A stretch of DNA of 64,000 bases, taken from the NCBI GenBank assembly GCA_015179125.1, contig WHVA01000431.1:33908-97907 (forward strand). Reading direction: 5' to 3'. This stretch comes from Gautieria morchelliformis. Lineage: Eukaryota > Basidiomycota > Agaricomycetes > Gomphales > Gomphaceae. Position 1 is the stretch's first letter, and each line of letters starts with the position of its first letter. The notes under the pieces were generated by a model, which had not been told where the DNA came from, did not search any database, and saw only the letters and a list, made by a program, of their open reading frames with translations. The position numbers and the translations under genes were made by a program. Positions 46,120 to 57,771 of this stretch are shown in pieces.

Positions 46120-49100
46120 GATTCCACACAGTCGAAGACGGACACGAGCGACGAGCTCGAGGTCCACACCCCAGGCGCAGCCCAGTGACACGACGGCTGA
46201 CGCTACCCTGGACCAAGAGACCAGGACGATAGAAGACGGAGAGATCGTAGATCTCACCGCCCTCGTCCCCTCAGCAGAGGAAGAGGAAAATCCCGACCAC
46301 GTCTCGTCGAGCATGGCTGAAGAAGAGACGACGCCGGGCAACGAGTCGGCACCACCCCCCCATCTCTCTCTGCCCAAAGACAAAGGAAAGGGCAGAGACG
46401 TCTCGCCGTCGTCAGACGGTAGAGCAACAACGTCGAGGCGGGCACAAAGCCACGACTCAAACCGATGCTCACGAAGTAGAGCGACGACGATCGTCCCTGA
46501 AGGAGGACGACGGCATAAGAGATGAGCCCCAGATGATGGTCAGGACTCGGAATACTCAAGCTCTAGTCGCCAGAGCTCGAGGGCTCACGCCATCGACCAC
46601 GAGACGGCAGAGGCCTTGAACAAACAGGTGCAGGCTGCTCTGCACCGAAGTATGCTGACGCGCCTCAAGCACGATCAGCTGGCCTCGCAGCTTGACAACG
46701 CCTCCACCGCCCTAATGGCAATCGGCAAGGAGCTCCACCAGGCGGAGGAGATCAGGCTGCAAGACGCAGCTGTCAGCAACTAGGGGCTATGGCAGGGAAG
46801 GTTTGGTAGAGTTCTTAGAAAGCTAGAATCAAATACACTCTCTCAGTGAATTTATTGTCACTGATATATTAATACAATACCTAGAATCAAATACACTACA
46901 TGATTTTCAGTCAACATGCTATGTAAATATGAAAGATACTCCTCGCCTCTCTCAGTGAATTTATTGTCACTGAGAGAGGAGTACTATCCTGTCTCAGAAG
47001 GCATATACATGCACCCGTCCCTTTAGCGCCCATGGGCTCGCGCGTCGAAAAGTCATTTCAAACTCCGCTGGGTGCAGCCGCCTGTGAAAATAGAAATAAC
47101 AGAATGAAATGGAGAGATAGGGAGTGACTGGAAAATTTCAAAAATAAGCAGAGAAATGGATGCATGGTACAAGAACAATGTGAGAAACAATTGGAAACAC
47201 CACACAATAAATTGAACATATTATGCTTGATTTTGGTGCAGGAGCATAAATGCACCCAACAGCAGCCACGCTGGAGGACGTCCAGAAAGCACTCCGCCCA
47301 CGCGGGGAACACGACGCAATGCGTCCGAGCTCGCGACAGTCCGCAGCTAACGAACGCAGTCACGACGCGAGCCGAAAGGAGCAAGACAAGCAGCGAATGC
47401 TGCCGCCAGCCATCCTGGTCGAACAGGACGTAAGGTTCGGAAACGAACCTCAGGAACAACCGGCTGCCCCAACGGACAGCCGTAAAACGATCCAACAGAT
47501 CGTTAGAGATCAGGTCGCCTCAGAGCCTGACTCAGAAACGACGACCGAGAGCTTGGAGCTCGAAGTCGCACACTGGCAGCGTAAAGAAGCCGCAGCTGCG
47601 CGCCGCCACACACGGGCACTCGAACTACTAGCAAAGAACGCTGAAGAAACGGTGGCCCACAGCCACACCGCCCAGCTACCCGATGAGCAGCTCACGCAAG
47701 CCGTACAAGACGCACGGCAAGCGCACGCAGCCTACAACAGCAGGCTACAGATCCGCAACGCGGGACTGACTGGGGACACCAGGCACAAAGCGCCCCCGGA
47801 ACCGAGAGCACAAAATGCTCCCGATCCCGAGCCCGACCCGGGCCTGGGGCCCGTCAGGGCATATAACAGCCTGCCCCGCGTGGCGTCACAACCGCGCGAG
47901 CGATCCATGGCCCCAACGGAAGGCCAGGGAATCCCTGACCAGGCCGACATCGTACCAATGGAGCCGTACGACGGGATGACATGGATGATCCACGTGGCGC
48001 TGGCAGACGCCGTGGACACAGACCCGGAGAAGTCTGTGCTAGCGAAGGCCGGCGTGAAATTGGCCCACTCCGAGCCATATGCAGGGGGTTCAGACCTCGA
48101 AGAGTTTGAAGTCTTCGTGGCAGCCATCCTACGATGGCTAAAAATGAACTGCCTCCTAGGGCCAACCAGCATTGACACGCAGGTCGGCTATGTGGGCACT
48201 CGCTTCACCGGCGAAGCCCAGGAGTGGTTCTTTCGAAACGTTGAACGATTCGATCGCCAGGTCCGCAGCTGGACGCTGGAGTCAGTGATGCAAGGCCTTC
48301 AAAAGAGGTTCCTGCACACTGACATACCATCACGCATCGAATAAATTCGACGCAGTCATGCAAGGCATGAAAGCCGTTCAGGAGATGCTGAACGAGCTCA
48401 CGAAATACGCGGCACGTATGATACAGCCGCCAGACGAGTACACGTTCCGGAGACGGTTCGTATCGGCACTACGCGAAATGCTGCGCAACGAAGTCCTCAA
48501 AAGGGGCTATAATGCCGAGAGCAGCTCAATAGAGCAACTCTTCGAGACGTCCCGAATGATCGAGGAAGCATCCCGATACAACATGGGGATGCGCCGCGCG
48601 GAAAGCGCAGCAGCAACGGCAAGCGCTGCCCGGCTCACAGGGAGCAAGCCATTGCCACAAATGGGCCTGACCAGACCCAACCTATTCACAAGAAGCGGAA
48701 CAGGACAGCAGCTACCGCCCTCACGCCCAGCACAAACTGGACGCCCGCCTGAAGCTAAACAGCCTCAAGCGTCAGGATTGTCCCCGTGACCTGCTCCACC
48801 GACGAAAATGTCGGGCCGGCCCAACGACAGGCCCGGCGGCAACCAAAGCAGCACCACATGCTTTGAGTGCAGCCAACCTGGCCACAAGAAGGCAGAATTC
48901 CCCCGGCTTAGGTCCGGTATAAGGACAGCGGCCGTGAGGCACGACGGTGAGGCCGAGGATCCGGAGACGGATCCCGATCAAAACTCTCTTCAACAAATTG
49001 ATGAAGAGGGGGAGGGAGATCCCCAGCCCTACGACACTCCGGATAACGGAGACACGCCCGCTGAAGAGTGGGACCCTGAGCCGTCCCAATACTATGAATG

Positions 49101-49674
49101 GGACGAAGAGGTGGAGGATACCACCTACAGGTCCAGTGCGATCAGATTCGTGTCGGAAGACGAAACCACCACGAAAGTCATGGCGGCTCGCACATCGGTC
49201 ACGCCAGACAAGGTGGCCGAGCCGGTGTATCACCACCGAAGCAAACACAGAACGCGGCCAATGCATCCGCGTAGTGAGAACCGTACCCTATCGGGGTACT
49301 GGGAAATAAATGGCATAAAAGCCCACTGCCTGCTAGATAGCGGCAGCGAAGGAGTAATGCTGTCCCCCGAATTCATGCGAGCTACAGGGATGAAGACATT
49401 CTCCCTGGAGCAACCAATCGCGCTGCAGCTAGCCTGCATAGGCAGCCGTTCCACGATCAACTATGGAACGAACACGACCATCAAGTTTGGTCGCGGGACA
49501 TACGACAAATACTTCGACGTAGCAAACATCGAATATTACGACACAATCTTAGGGACACCGTTCCTAAGGAGATTCGGCATAACCCTGGACTTCTCGAGCC
49601 CAGGGACGATCCGCAAGGGAAACAAAATGATCCCCACGGACAAGGTCTCATTCAACGATGACGAATGGAAGAAG
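46120..49674 (+). pseudogene. Gypsy-1 copy X: gag and protease
   Basis: Acidic/basic N-terminal region from about 46120 (SRRRTRATSSRS), interrupted at 46771-47261 by a solo LTR. It then reads from 47262 to 48325: coiled segment LELEVAHWQRKEAAAARRH, gag core YDGMTWMIHVALADAV, EAQEWFFRNVERFDRQV. A frameshift near 48330 moves to 48358-48789, and a stop there is followed by the frame of 48808-49674. The latter has a CCHC-like knuckle in which the last Cys is Phe (CFECSQPGHKKAEF), an acidic linker, and protease CLLDSGSEGVMLSPEF. The frame breaks at 49674 in FNDDEWKK, where an inverted piece of the same element begins. Confidence 0.85.
46771..47261. mobile_element. Solo LTR, ~490-bp family, copy D
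   Basis: Begins TGTCAGCAACTAGG (one change from the other copies) and ends CACCCAACA. Perfect duplication GCAGC at 46766-46770 and 47262-47266, within gag of copy X. Confidence 0.92.
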
Positions 49675-50130
49675 TGCTGTATCGTTCTATCTTTGCCAAC
49701 AGTTCCTCTCAGAAGTGTTCGGGGCATTTCGGTAGTCGATACCGCATGTGCTTGTTGGCATCAATGAGGCTGATCTCATGGTTGATCTCCCGCAGTGGCG
49801 GGAGTTCTAATGGAATTCCACTGACTAGGTCAGTGATTCTTTCCATCCATTCCTCGTGGAGGCGAGGAAGGTCATCATCCGTGAGGATGATGGTAATGGT
49901 TGGCTTAGAAGCCGTTAGGCACTGTTGGCGTCTATTAGGTCCCGCGGCGCGCGGGCCCGCTTTCCTCTTTCCCATCGCTTTCACCGTTAGGTGAGAGCGT
50001 CTCTCCCTACAACTGTAGGGTGAGTTCGAGGACGAGTCGTCCCGCAACTCGTCCTCCTGGCTTCAATGAGCCAGGTTCGGCGTCGGTGCTTGGGTGATCC
50101 TGCTCACCCGTGGCCCTTCGTTGCCCTTTC
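49675..50130 (-). pseudogene. Inverted segment of Gypsy-1 copy X (protease end to RT start)
   Basis: On the minus strand this reads GNEGPRVSRITQAPTPNLAH, TGA (50063-50065), then SQEDELRDDSSSNSPY, KAMGKRKAGP, ILTDDDLPRLHEEWMERI and LPKCPEHF, ending at KIER-like text near 49680. It is the direct continuation of the protease region that stops at 49674 but in opposite orientation. Its other end joins the TUP1-like gene within AATGGAA. Confidence 0.8.
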
Positions 50131-51250
50131 CATTAGGTGTGAACATCATGCTGGACACATGGTCAGTGTGACGCATGAGGCACTCAATGAGTTGCCCTGT
50201 TTGGACATGCCAAAGGTGAATGATAGTGTCATAGCCCATGGCAACAAGGGCCCCATTAGGAGAGATAGATACAGTGAATACACCAGCAAAGAGCTGAATG
50301 ATGCAAGCCAAAACCAACACAAAACACACCATACACAGGTGTCAACAATCACATAGCACAACAACATGTATCAGCATGCCACATGCAGCAATACATGACA
50401 ATAAGACCCACATTCACTGGTACTGTGATGGACAGTGGCCTGTGCTGCCCTGTCTCCATGTTCCAGATGCACATGGTGTTGTCCTGGGAGCTGGCAATGA
50501 CAAGGTGGCCATCACATCAGAAGTCAAGGGAGGAAACACATTGTTTAGGACCCTCGAAGATGGAGAGGATGCGCTTGGTCGCAATGTCCCATATCTGAGG
50601 GTTATGTGGGGGGAAGGGAGCACAGGGTGCAAGCAATAAATGTGCAGGTGAAAGAACAGACATAGTCAGTAGATGAGCACATATTGCAGGAATTAGAGGG
50701 AATCAAGGAGTAGGTGAAAGGATAAATGAAGGATGTCAGCACAGGGAATGAGGAAACATACACCCTAATTTGGTTATCATTACCACCAATTGTGAGGTAG
50801 CATCTGTCAGGGCTAAAGCACACACATTTGATGGCAAAGAAGCAGGGAACGGTATCATCGATGAGCACACTGTTGAGGGTGTGGTCAATGTGGAGGGAGA
50901 TGAAGGAAAGGGAGAGGTTCAGGGGGGAGAAAGAGAAATATGAGGTGATCACTCACCATGGCCTTTCCCCAGTGACTGTATCATATATCTCTGCACGTTG
51001 GGACACAGTGACGAGGTAGCGCCCATCAGCCGAGAAGTGGACAGACCATACGATGCTGGAAGGTGTGGGTTAGTATGGAAGTGAGATTAATCAGGTCCAA
51101 GGGTGTTACAGCCAAAACAAGACCTACGGCCCCAAAATAACTCAGCCACAGTGACTCACCTCCACTGATGATCATGCTTTAGTGTATGCACCAAATCCAG
51201 GGCAACTCGGTGTTGCAGGACATGCTTGCTGAAAGTTGCTGCACATCCAG
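50131..51250 (-). pseudogene. TUP1-like WD40 gene, truncated
   Basis: Minus-strand exons, in order: FSKHVLQHRVALDLVHTL (~51235), VWSVHFSADGRYLVTVSQ with RAEIYDTVTGERP (51055-50965), IKCVCFSPDRCYLTIGGND (~50830-50770), ISLDF-like and SSQDNTMCIWNMETGQH in broken frame (~50560-50420), VFTVSISPNGALVAMGYD, IIHLWHVQTGQLIECLMRH and HVSSMMFTPNGKG (50290-50128). The order and spacing follow the propeller of TUP1-type co-repressors in agaricomycetes, though HL..HES, GSLD and DKT motifs are weakened. The last blades are missing because the gene joins Gypsy-1 sequence at 50130. The N-terminal tetramerisation part was not seen. Introns are plausible but I did not fix them all. Confidence 0.65.
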
Positions 51251-51299
51251 ATCCCTGTTGTCAGAGAGGGGAATGAGGACATGGGGGGTGGGGGAGGCG

Positions 51300-54210
51300 G
51301 GGTGGAAAGATGTATAGTAGGGGGCTGGCAACACACCAATTTCAACTCTGGCAATGCTGTATGCTGGTGTACATTGGGGACCACTGAAGCTGTCTCCAGC
51401 AGCAATGAGGCAATTTCATCATGACCATTCGCCACTGCTGCCTGCAGTGCACCACCATACACTCCTCCTTGGGTGTTGACATCAGCACCCTTCTCTAGGA
51501 GCAACTGGACAATCATATCATGACCCTGTGATGCTGCTGCATTCAGTGCACTCCCATAGTGTCCTCCCTGAACATTCACGTCTGCGCCCTTTTCTAGGAG
51601 CCAACTGGATAATCATATCATGACCCTGTGATGCTGCTGCAATCAGCACACTCCCATACTCTCCTCCCTGAGCATTCACGTCTGCACCCTTCTCTAGGAG
51701 CAACCGGACAATTGGTTCATGACCATGTATCGTCACTGCCTCCAGTGCACTCCTATGGCCTCCTCCGTGAGCATTCACGTCTGCCCCCTTCTCTAGGAGC
51801 AATTGGACAATTGTATTATGACCATGTGATGCCGCGGCCTGCAGTGCACTCCCATAGTGTGCTCCCTGAGCATTCACATCTGCCCCCTTCTCCAGGAGCA
51901 ACTGGATAATCATATCATGACCCAAGGACACTGCTGCATTCAGCACACTCCCATACTCTCCTCCTTGAGCATTCACATCAGCACCATTCTCTAGGAGCAA
52001 TCAGGCAGTCCTATCATCACACTCAATCACCGCTGCCTGCAGCGCACTCCCATGGTGTCCTCCCTGAGCATTCACATCTGCACCCTTCTCTAGGAGCAAC
52101 TGGACAGTCTTACGATGACCATGTGACACTGCAGCCTGCAGTGCACCCCGATGGCCCCCTCCATGAACATTCACAACTGCACGCTTCTCTATGAGCAATG
52201 AGACAATTGTATCATCACCCCTTGATGCTGCTGCCTCCAGGGCACTCCCATAGTGTGATCCCTGCACATTAATGTCTGCACCCTTCTCCATTAGCAACCA
52301 GACAATTGTATCATGACCCCCTAACACAGCTGCAATCAGCACACTCCCATAGTGTGCTCCCTGCGCATTCACATCTGCACCCTTCTCCAGCAGCAACTGG
52401 ACAATTGGTTCATGACCATTTATCGCTACTGCCTCCAGCGCACTGCTTCCTCCAGCGCACTGCTTCCTCCATGAGCATTCATCTCCCCGCCGCTCTCTAG
52501 GAGCAACTGGACAATTGTATCATGACCATGTGATGCTGCAGCCTCCAGTGCACTTTGGTAGCGTGTGCCCTGAGCATTCATGTCTGCACCACTCTCTAGG
52601 AGCAACAGGACAGTTGTATCATGACCCTCTAATGCTGCAGCCTGCAGCACACTCCCATACCCTCCTCCTTGGGCATTGATGTTGGCGCCATTCTCTAGGA
52701 GCAACTGGATAATCATATCATGACCACACGATGCTGCTGCAGTCAGCGCACTCCCATAGCATCCTCCCTGATCATTCACTTCTGCACCCTTCTCTAGGAG
52801 CAACCGGATAATCATATCATGTCCCCCGACCACCGTGGCAATCAGTGCACTCTCAAACTCTCCTCCGTAAGAATTCATGTCTGCACCCTTCTCTAGGAGC
52901 AACCGGACAATTGGTTCATGACCCTTTACTGCTGCCACCTCCAGTGCACTTTCAGAGTGTGCTACCTGAGCATTCACATCCGCACCCTTCTCTAGGAGCA
53001 ACTGGATAATCATATCATGACCCTATAATGCGGCCACATTCAGTGCACTCCTATAGCATCTCCCTGAGGATCCACGTCAGCACCCTTCTCTAGGAGCAAC
53101 CAGATAATCATATCATGACCCCGTGACGCTGCCACCTGCAGTGCACTCCCATAGCATCCTCCCTGAGCATTCACATCTGCACCCTTCTCTAAGAGCAACT
53201 GGACAATTGTATCATGACCCCCATCCACTGCTGCAATCAGCGCACTCCTACTGTTTCCTTCATGAACATTCATGTCTGCACCCTTCTCTATGAGCAACTG
53301 AACAATTGAATCATGACCCTTATCCGCTGCCGCCTCCAGTGCACTCCTACCTCTGTGTGTATTCACATCTGCACCATTCTCTAGGAGTAACCTGACAATG
53401 GTATCATGACCCTTTAATGCCGCCACCTGCAGTGGTGTGCCATTGTGTCCTCCAGGTGTATTCACAGCCAATCCCTTCTGCATCAGACATTGGCATGCTC
53501 GTTCCAACCCAGTCTCAGCTGCAATGCAAAGAGGATTTGTCCTAGATATTGCCCATAGATCTCTCCCATGGTAAAGCCTTATCCAGTTGATGTAAACAGA
53601 ACTAGTGGGCTCCAAGAGCATCATGATCAGCTCATGTAGATCATCAGAGTGACCAGCTGGATCCCACCCAGCATGGTCCATCCATTTATATGTGGCATAA
53701 CGAGATAGTGGATATGTCCTGGCTGCATTTGATTTTACACCATTATCCTGGTCAAATTGCAACAGGTATGCCAGACATGTCTTCCCAATGAATACATGTG
53801 CAATCTTTTCATCAAAATAATAAGATGAAAGCATGGGCATGCTTGTGCGAAGATGTTCTGAGATCAGATATTCTCGCACGGAAAAGTATGCCAGCCTGAT
53901 TTCTCCTGCTTCTGTGAAGAGAACCCTGTCGTCATGGTGATCAATATTGCTCTTATTGCTGCTGTCCTCAGGGAATGTAATGGTAACAAGACTCGAACAT
54001 ATTGTAAGGATGTCTTGTGGATCCCAAAGCCACCAGCTCAGCTCAAACAGAGGTTCATCTATTGCATCAGGATCTGTAGCAATCATGTCCACAGCTTTAT
54101 CCAAAGATAATGTGTCAAAAGAGAAAGCCAGCCATTTCAGCAGGCTCAAAGAACCCTGCTTGTCATCCTCATCAATAGCAGCAAGAATTCGATCGTATGT
54201 CTCATTAAGT
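51300..54210 (-). pseudogene. NACHT-type gene 3' half with long ankyrin array
   Basis: Begins at the LINE tail with LNETYDRILAAIDEDDKQGS and SLLKWLAFSFDTLSLDKAVD, the helical stretch that follows NACHT domains in fungal NLR-like proteins. After ~200 further residues (YFSVREYLISEHL is typical) come about 21 ankyrin units of 33 residues (99 bp). Their consensus is close to GADVNAQGG.YGSALQAAA and GHD.IVQLLLEK. Frames change near 53030, 52410 and 51590, so the array is not translatable as one chain. The P-loop NTPase and any effector domain are missing because the gene is cut at 54210 by the LINE tail. Fungal NLR-like proteins of this build act in self/non-self or heterotypic recognition. Confidence 0.8.
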
Positions 54211-57200
54211 GTCTTTTTTATTTTTTTTTATTTTTTTTATATCCGATTTATCGTCTTTTGGGGCGGGGCCCTATGTAAGACACTTCTACAAATACCCGGT
54301 CGACATTTTCTTCTATCTAGCCCTTATGTCTCTATCTCTGCTTCTGCTCCATGGGCGACGCCCTGGGCTTGTCCGTGCCTCCGGCGGCGAGGTTTGGTTG
54401 CGCTTCTCGCGCGGTTCGCTCCTACTCTTTTCCTTCCTTCTCTTTATTTTCTCCCGTTTTCCCCCATCTCCAGGTTCCCGTATGTTCCCTCGAACCTCCC
54501 AGTGGCGCTGATGTACTTGAATAGAGCCTTCATTGCTTTTGGCTTGGCTAGTAGAGTGCTGACAGCGCTGGCGGCTCTTCTTAGTGTCCGCTTTAGTTCC
54601 TTGCGCTGCTCTTTGTATGTGGGGCATCTGTATAAGAAGTGGTGGACCGTCTCGTCCGCTCTTTTGCACGCTGCACAAATAGGTGAGTCGACCTTTCCTA
54701 TTTTGTATAGATGCTTGTTGAGTGCTATGTGGCCCGTTCTGATTTGTATTAGGATTGCTGCTTGTCTGCGGCCCATGCCTTCGGTCAACTTGGCGTATGC
54801 TGGGGATGGCATTGTCTTGTCTATTCTGTGCGCGTATTCGGATCTCGGCGATCTTGCGAACACTTATTTTGCTCTTGTTCTGAGTTCCTTCTTGTGCCTC
54901 TAGAGCTCGGCCGCCTTGCTTCTCGGCAGTGTGCCCTGGCATTCCATTGGGATGTACCTCTCTTCGCTGCTCTCCCCCCTCGCTGCCTTCTTAGCCTCTT
55001 CGTCTGCCCTTTCGTTTCCCTTGACCCCCTTGTGTCCCGGTGTCTATATCATTACCACTGTTGCGTTCGGTTGTGCTCTTGCAACATTCTCGAGCTGTCC
55101 ATGTATGACGTCAACCAGGTATTGCGCCGGGCTCTGCTTTTCTCTTCTGGTCGTCAGTATGGCCGCCTGGCTGTCCAACCCTATCACGTATCTTCCACTG
55201 CGTTCTGCGTTCAGCAACTTCACTCCCATCGCCACTCCCACTAGCTTGGCTTCGAATACAGTGTGCTCTGTTTCCGCTCCCAGATGGAGCCTCACTGTCA
55301 ACTCCTCTCTTCCGTCTCTGTAGAGGACTGCTGCTGCTCCTAAGCCGCCGTCTATGCATGACCCGTTGCAGTAGACTTGTATACACGCTGTTTCGCGTCT
55401 TATCTCCGCTATTGCCGTCTCCTCGTCTGGTGGGATTACTATTTGGAAAGCGGGGGCCCACTTGGGTCCTCTGACCACCATGTGTATCTTCTCCATCCTG
55501 TGTGGCTGGAGCCTATACGCATGCAATATCTTGTGCAGTGGCATTCAGTGTCTCTTGACATACCTGGAGGCGGCGCGATGTGCTCTGGGGGATAAGGGGT
55601 GACCTTCGGGGAGGCAGGCTATGCGGTCGGCGGCTCTGTGCACTACTTTGTCCACTAGCAGGTGGAATGGCAGTAGATTCGCGTGTGCATCTAATAAATC
55701 ACTCGCCATTGTGTTCATGGCACCTGTTATTGCTAGCGCGGCCTGTCTTTGAACTCTAGCAAGCTTATTGATGTGCCCTTTAGTCCCTTTGTTTCGCGTT
55801 GTGCCTGGCACCAGGTATACGTCAGCTGCGTACAATAGCTTCGGGACGGCTACCGCTATGTAGTATTGTCTCATGTACTTAGCTGGTACCTGTCATGACG
55901 CGTTTATTTCTCATATTCAGGTGCTCTGTCCTACCATTTGTCACTCCATCTCCGTGTTCGTTCCGATCGCCATTGTCATGTTCGGCAACCAATTCTCGCT
56001 GTTCGCACCAGTGACCATGGTTATACCGTCAACAAGCAATCAACGTCTTCGGACTAACTTAGCAGTCATTGTTGGGCCTATCATCTCCTCTGCTCGACCC
56101 TCTTCCGATGGTGTTCTGACAATCGGATTGTCATGACCCATGTATTTCCTGCACCTTGTTACCCCCATTCCCTCGTTCGCTACTCCTCCCCTGTGTTCGC
56201 TCGGCTTCGCCCTCCACCTACTCATCGTCTCCTTCCCTATTCTATCGATGTTCGCCCTCCCTCGCATTTCGCTGAACCGCTATTCACTGCTCGCACATTT
56301 CGCCAACAAGGCACGCCATCAAATACGATCGATACCATTTACCCGGCGTGATAATTCATCACTAACCCCATCATCTTCTTAAATCCAACCCCTTTGGGTT
56401 TTCGTATAGCCAAAGTATGTTCGCAGGGTGTTCCTTCCATAGGCCGTGTGGGATTGACCCAGTGGACGAAGAGTCCATGCAGGGTGACATGTATGCGGGT
56501 CCCAAGACATGGTTTCGTACATAAGTACCTTCGCCACCTTTACTCTCCGGTGTTTCATGTTCGCACTCCTCCCTCACTCTATTGTATGTTTATTCCATCT
56601 CCTTAGTATCATGACTGCGCACCCCTATCCAACCCTGACTCGTGACGGCCTCTTTCCTATTCGCTGATACCGTATGAGCATTCGATATAAGTAGTTTACA
56701 TTTGCATGTATATTCCCCAGTTCAATTATCATACATCGTTTGTCTTGTGCAGCTTTGACATCGCCGTGGTCATCATCCTAAGCCTTCTCTTGGAGATTCC
56801 CATCTTCGACTAGCAAAGGACTTAGGCATCACTGGTGAGTTCTCATACTTCATCTTCGTTACCTTAGCCTTTGAACCATTCTCTGTGCTGTTGGCGAAGG
56901 GCTCCGAAGGAGCACCTTCGCCAGTGAAGGGATTGTCGAGACTTAGACACCCCTTCCATGAGATCTTGCACGTTACATCGTCAAGAGTCACGGGCTGTTT
57001 CGCTACGACTGTAGATAGGGTGAGCCCCGTTTAGGCAAACCCTCTTACCTTGTGAACATCTATTGGTTCACCTATTCGCCGATCGGCATACTTATTTGCA
57101 CAAGTTATTCAGGCATTCGCTGTGTTCACTAATACACGATATTAACGCCTAAAACCCAATCTTGACAGTACCCCTCTTGACGGCTTGGCTAGTCTGCAGT

Positions 57201-57705
57201 ATTGTTCCACGAACTTGCTCCCCTTTTGCAGCGCGAAGTTGACCTGCTCCTTGAACCTGAGCTCCTGGTCGATTATGACCCAGAGGAACCTGTGGGAGGA
57301 CGTAGGCTTGACGACATGCTGCCCTATCTTTATGGTCGGTCGTGCCGTCGGTCTGGTCTTTTTGGTTCCTGTGGGGTCGGCTTCTCGCCTCCTTGTTAAA
57401 CCCATGAGTCCGAACTTGTTGACTGCGAAGGTGCAGTCGTGTTTTTGCGCCCATTCTTGCGCTCCTCCATGCCTGGTCATGATGCGTGTCAGTTTATCAG
57501 ACGCTTCATCCAGGCTCACCCCTTCTGTGAACAGTGTCGTGTCGTCTACAAAGCCGATGCTGTCTTCGCCTTTTTTTCCACTGGTGATCTCCAGGAGTCC
57601 GGCGTTGTAAAACTGGTATGATATCACCGATAGGGGGCACCCTTGGTCCATGCCGCGCCCGACTTCCATCATCTGCGTGCCATAGTCGTCCAATCGTAGT
57701 GTGTT
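54211..57705 (-). mobile_element. 5'-truncated LINE (Tad1-like), split by a solo LTR
   Basis: Minus-strand pieces 57705-57168 and 55890-54211. The first holds the end of RT (MDQGCPLSVISYQFYNAGL, FVDDTTLF). The second starts VPAKYMRQYYIAVAVPKLLY, then RNase H: VYCNGSCIDGGLGAAAVLY, HTVFEAKLVGVAMG, YVIGLDSQAAIL and GHKGVKGNERADEEAK. Next is a CCHC-like segment CAACKRADETVHHFLYRC. A tail of A on the minus strand (T-rich 54211-54240) marks the 3' end. The first RNase H Asp of the usual TDGS is Asn (CNGS). Frames are broken in several places. ORF1, endonuclease and most of RT are absent. Confidence 0.85.
55891..57167 (+). mobile_element. Solo LTR (family E), 1277 bp
   Basis: TGTCATGACGCG to ATCTTGACA, flanked by the perfect duplication GTACC (55886-55890 and 57168-57172) inside the LINE RT/RNase H linker. 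No coding sequence. The first 180 bp recur inverted at 1-181. Confidence 0.9.
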
Positions 57706-57771
57706 TTAGGAATAATAGATCAGATATATCAGAATTGATATATTTGATGACTCAGGGAGTGGAGACTCTTC

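Noticed and set aside
51628..52500. Plus-strand frames opposite the ankyrin array
   Set aside because: They arise from the repetitive complement of the ankyrin codons.
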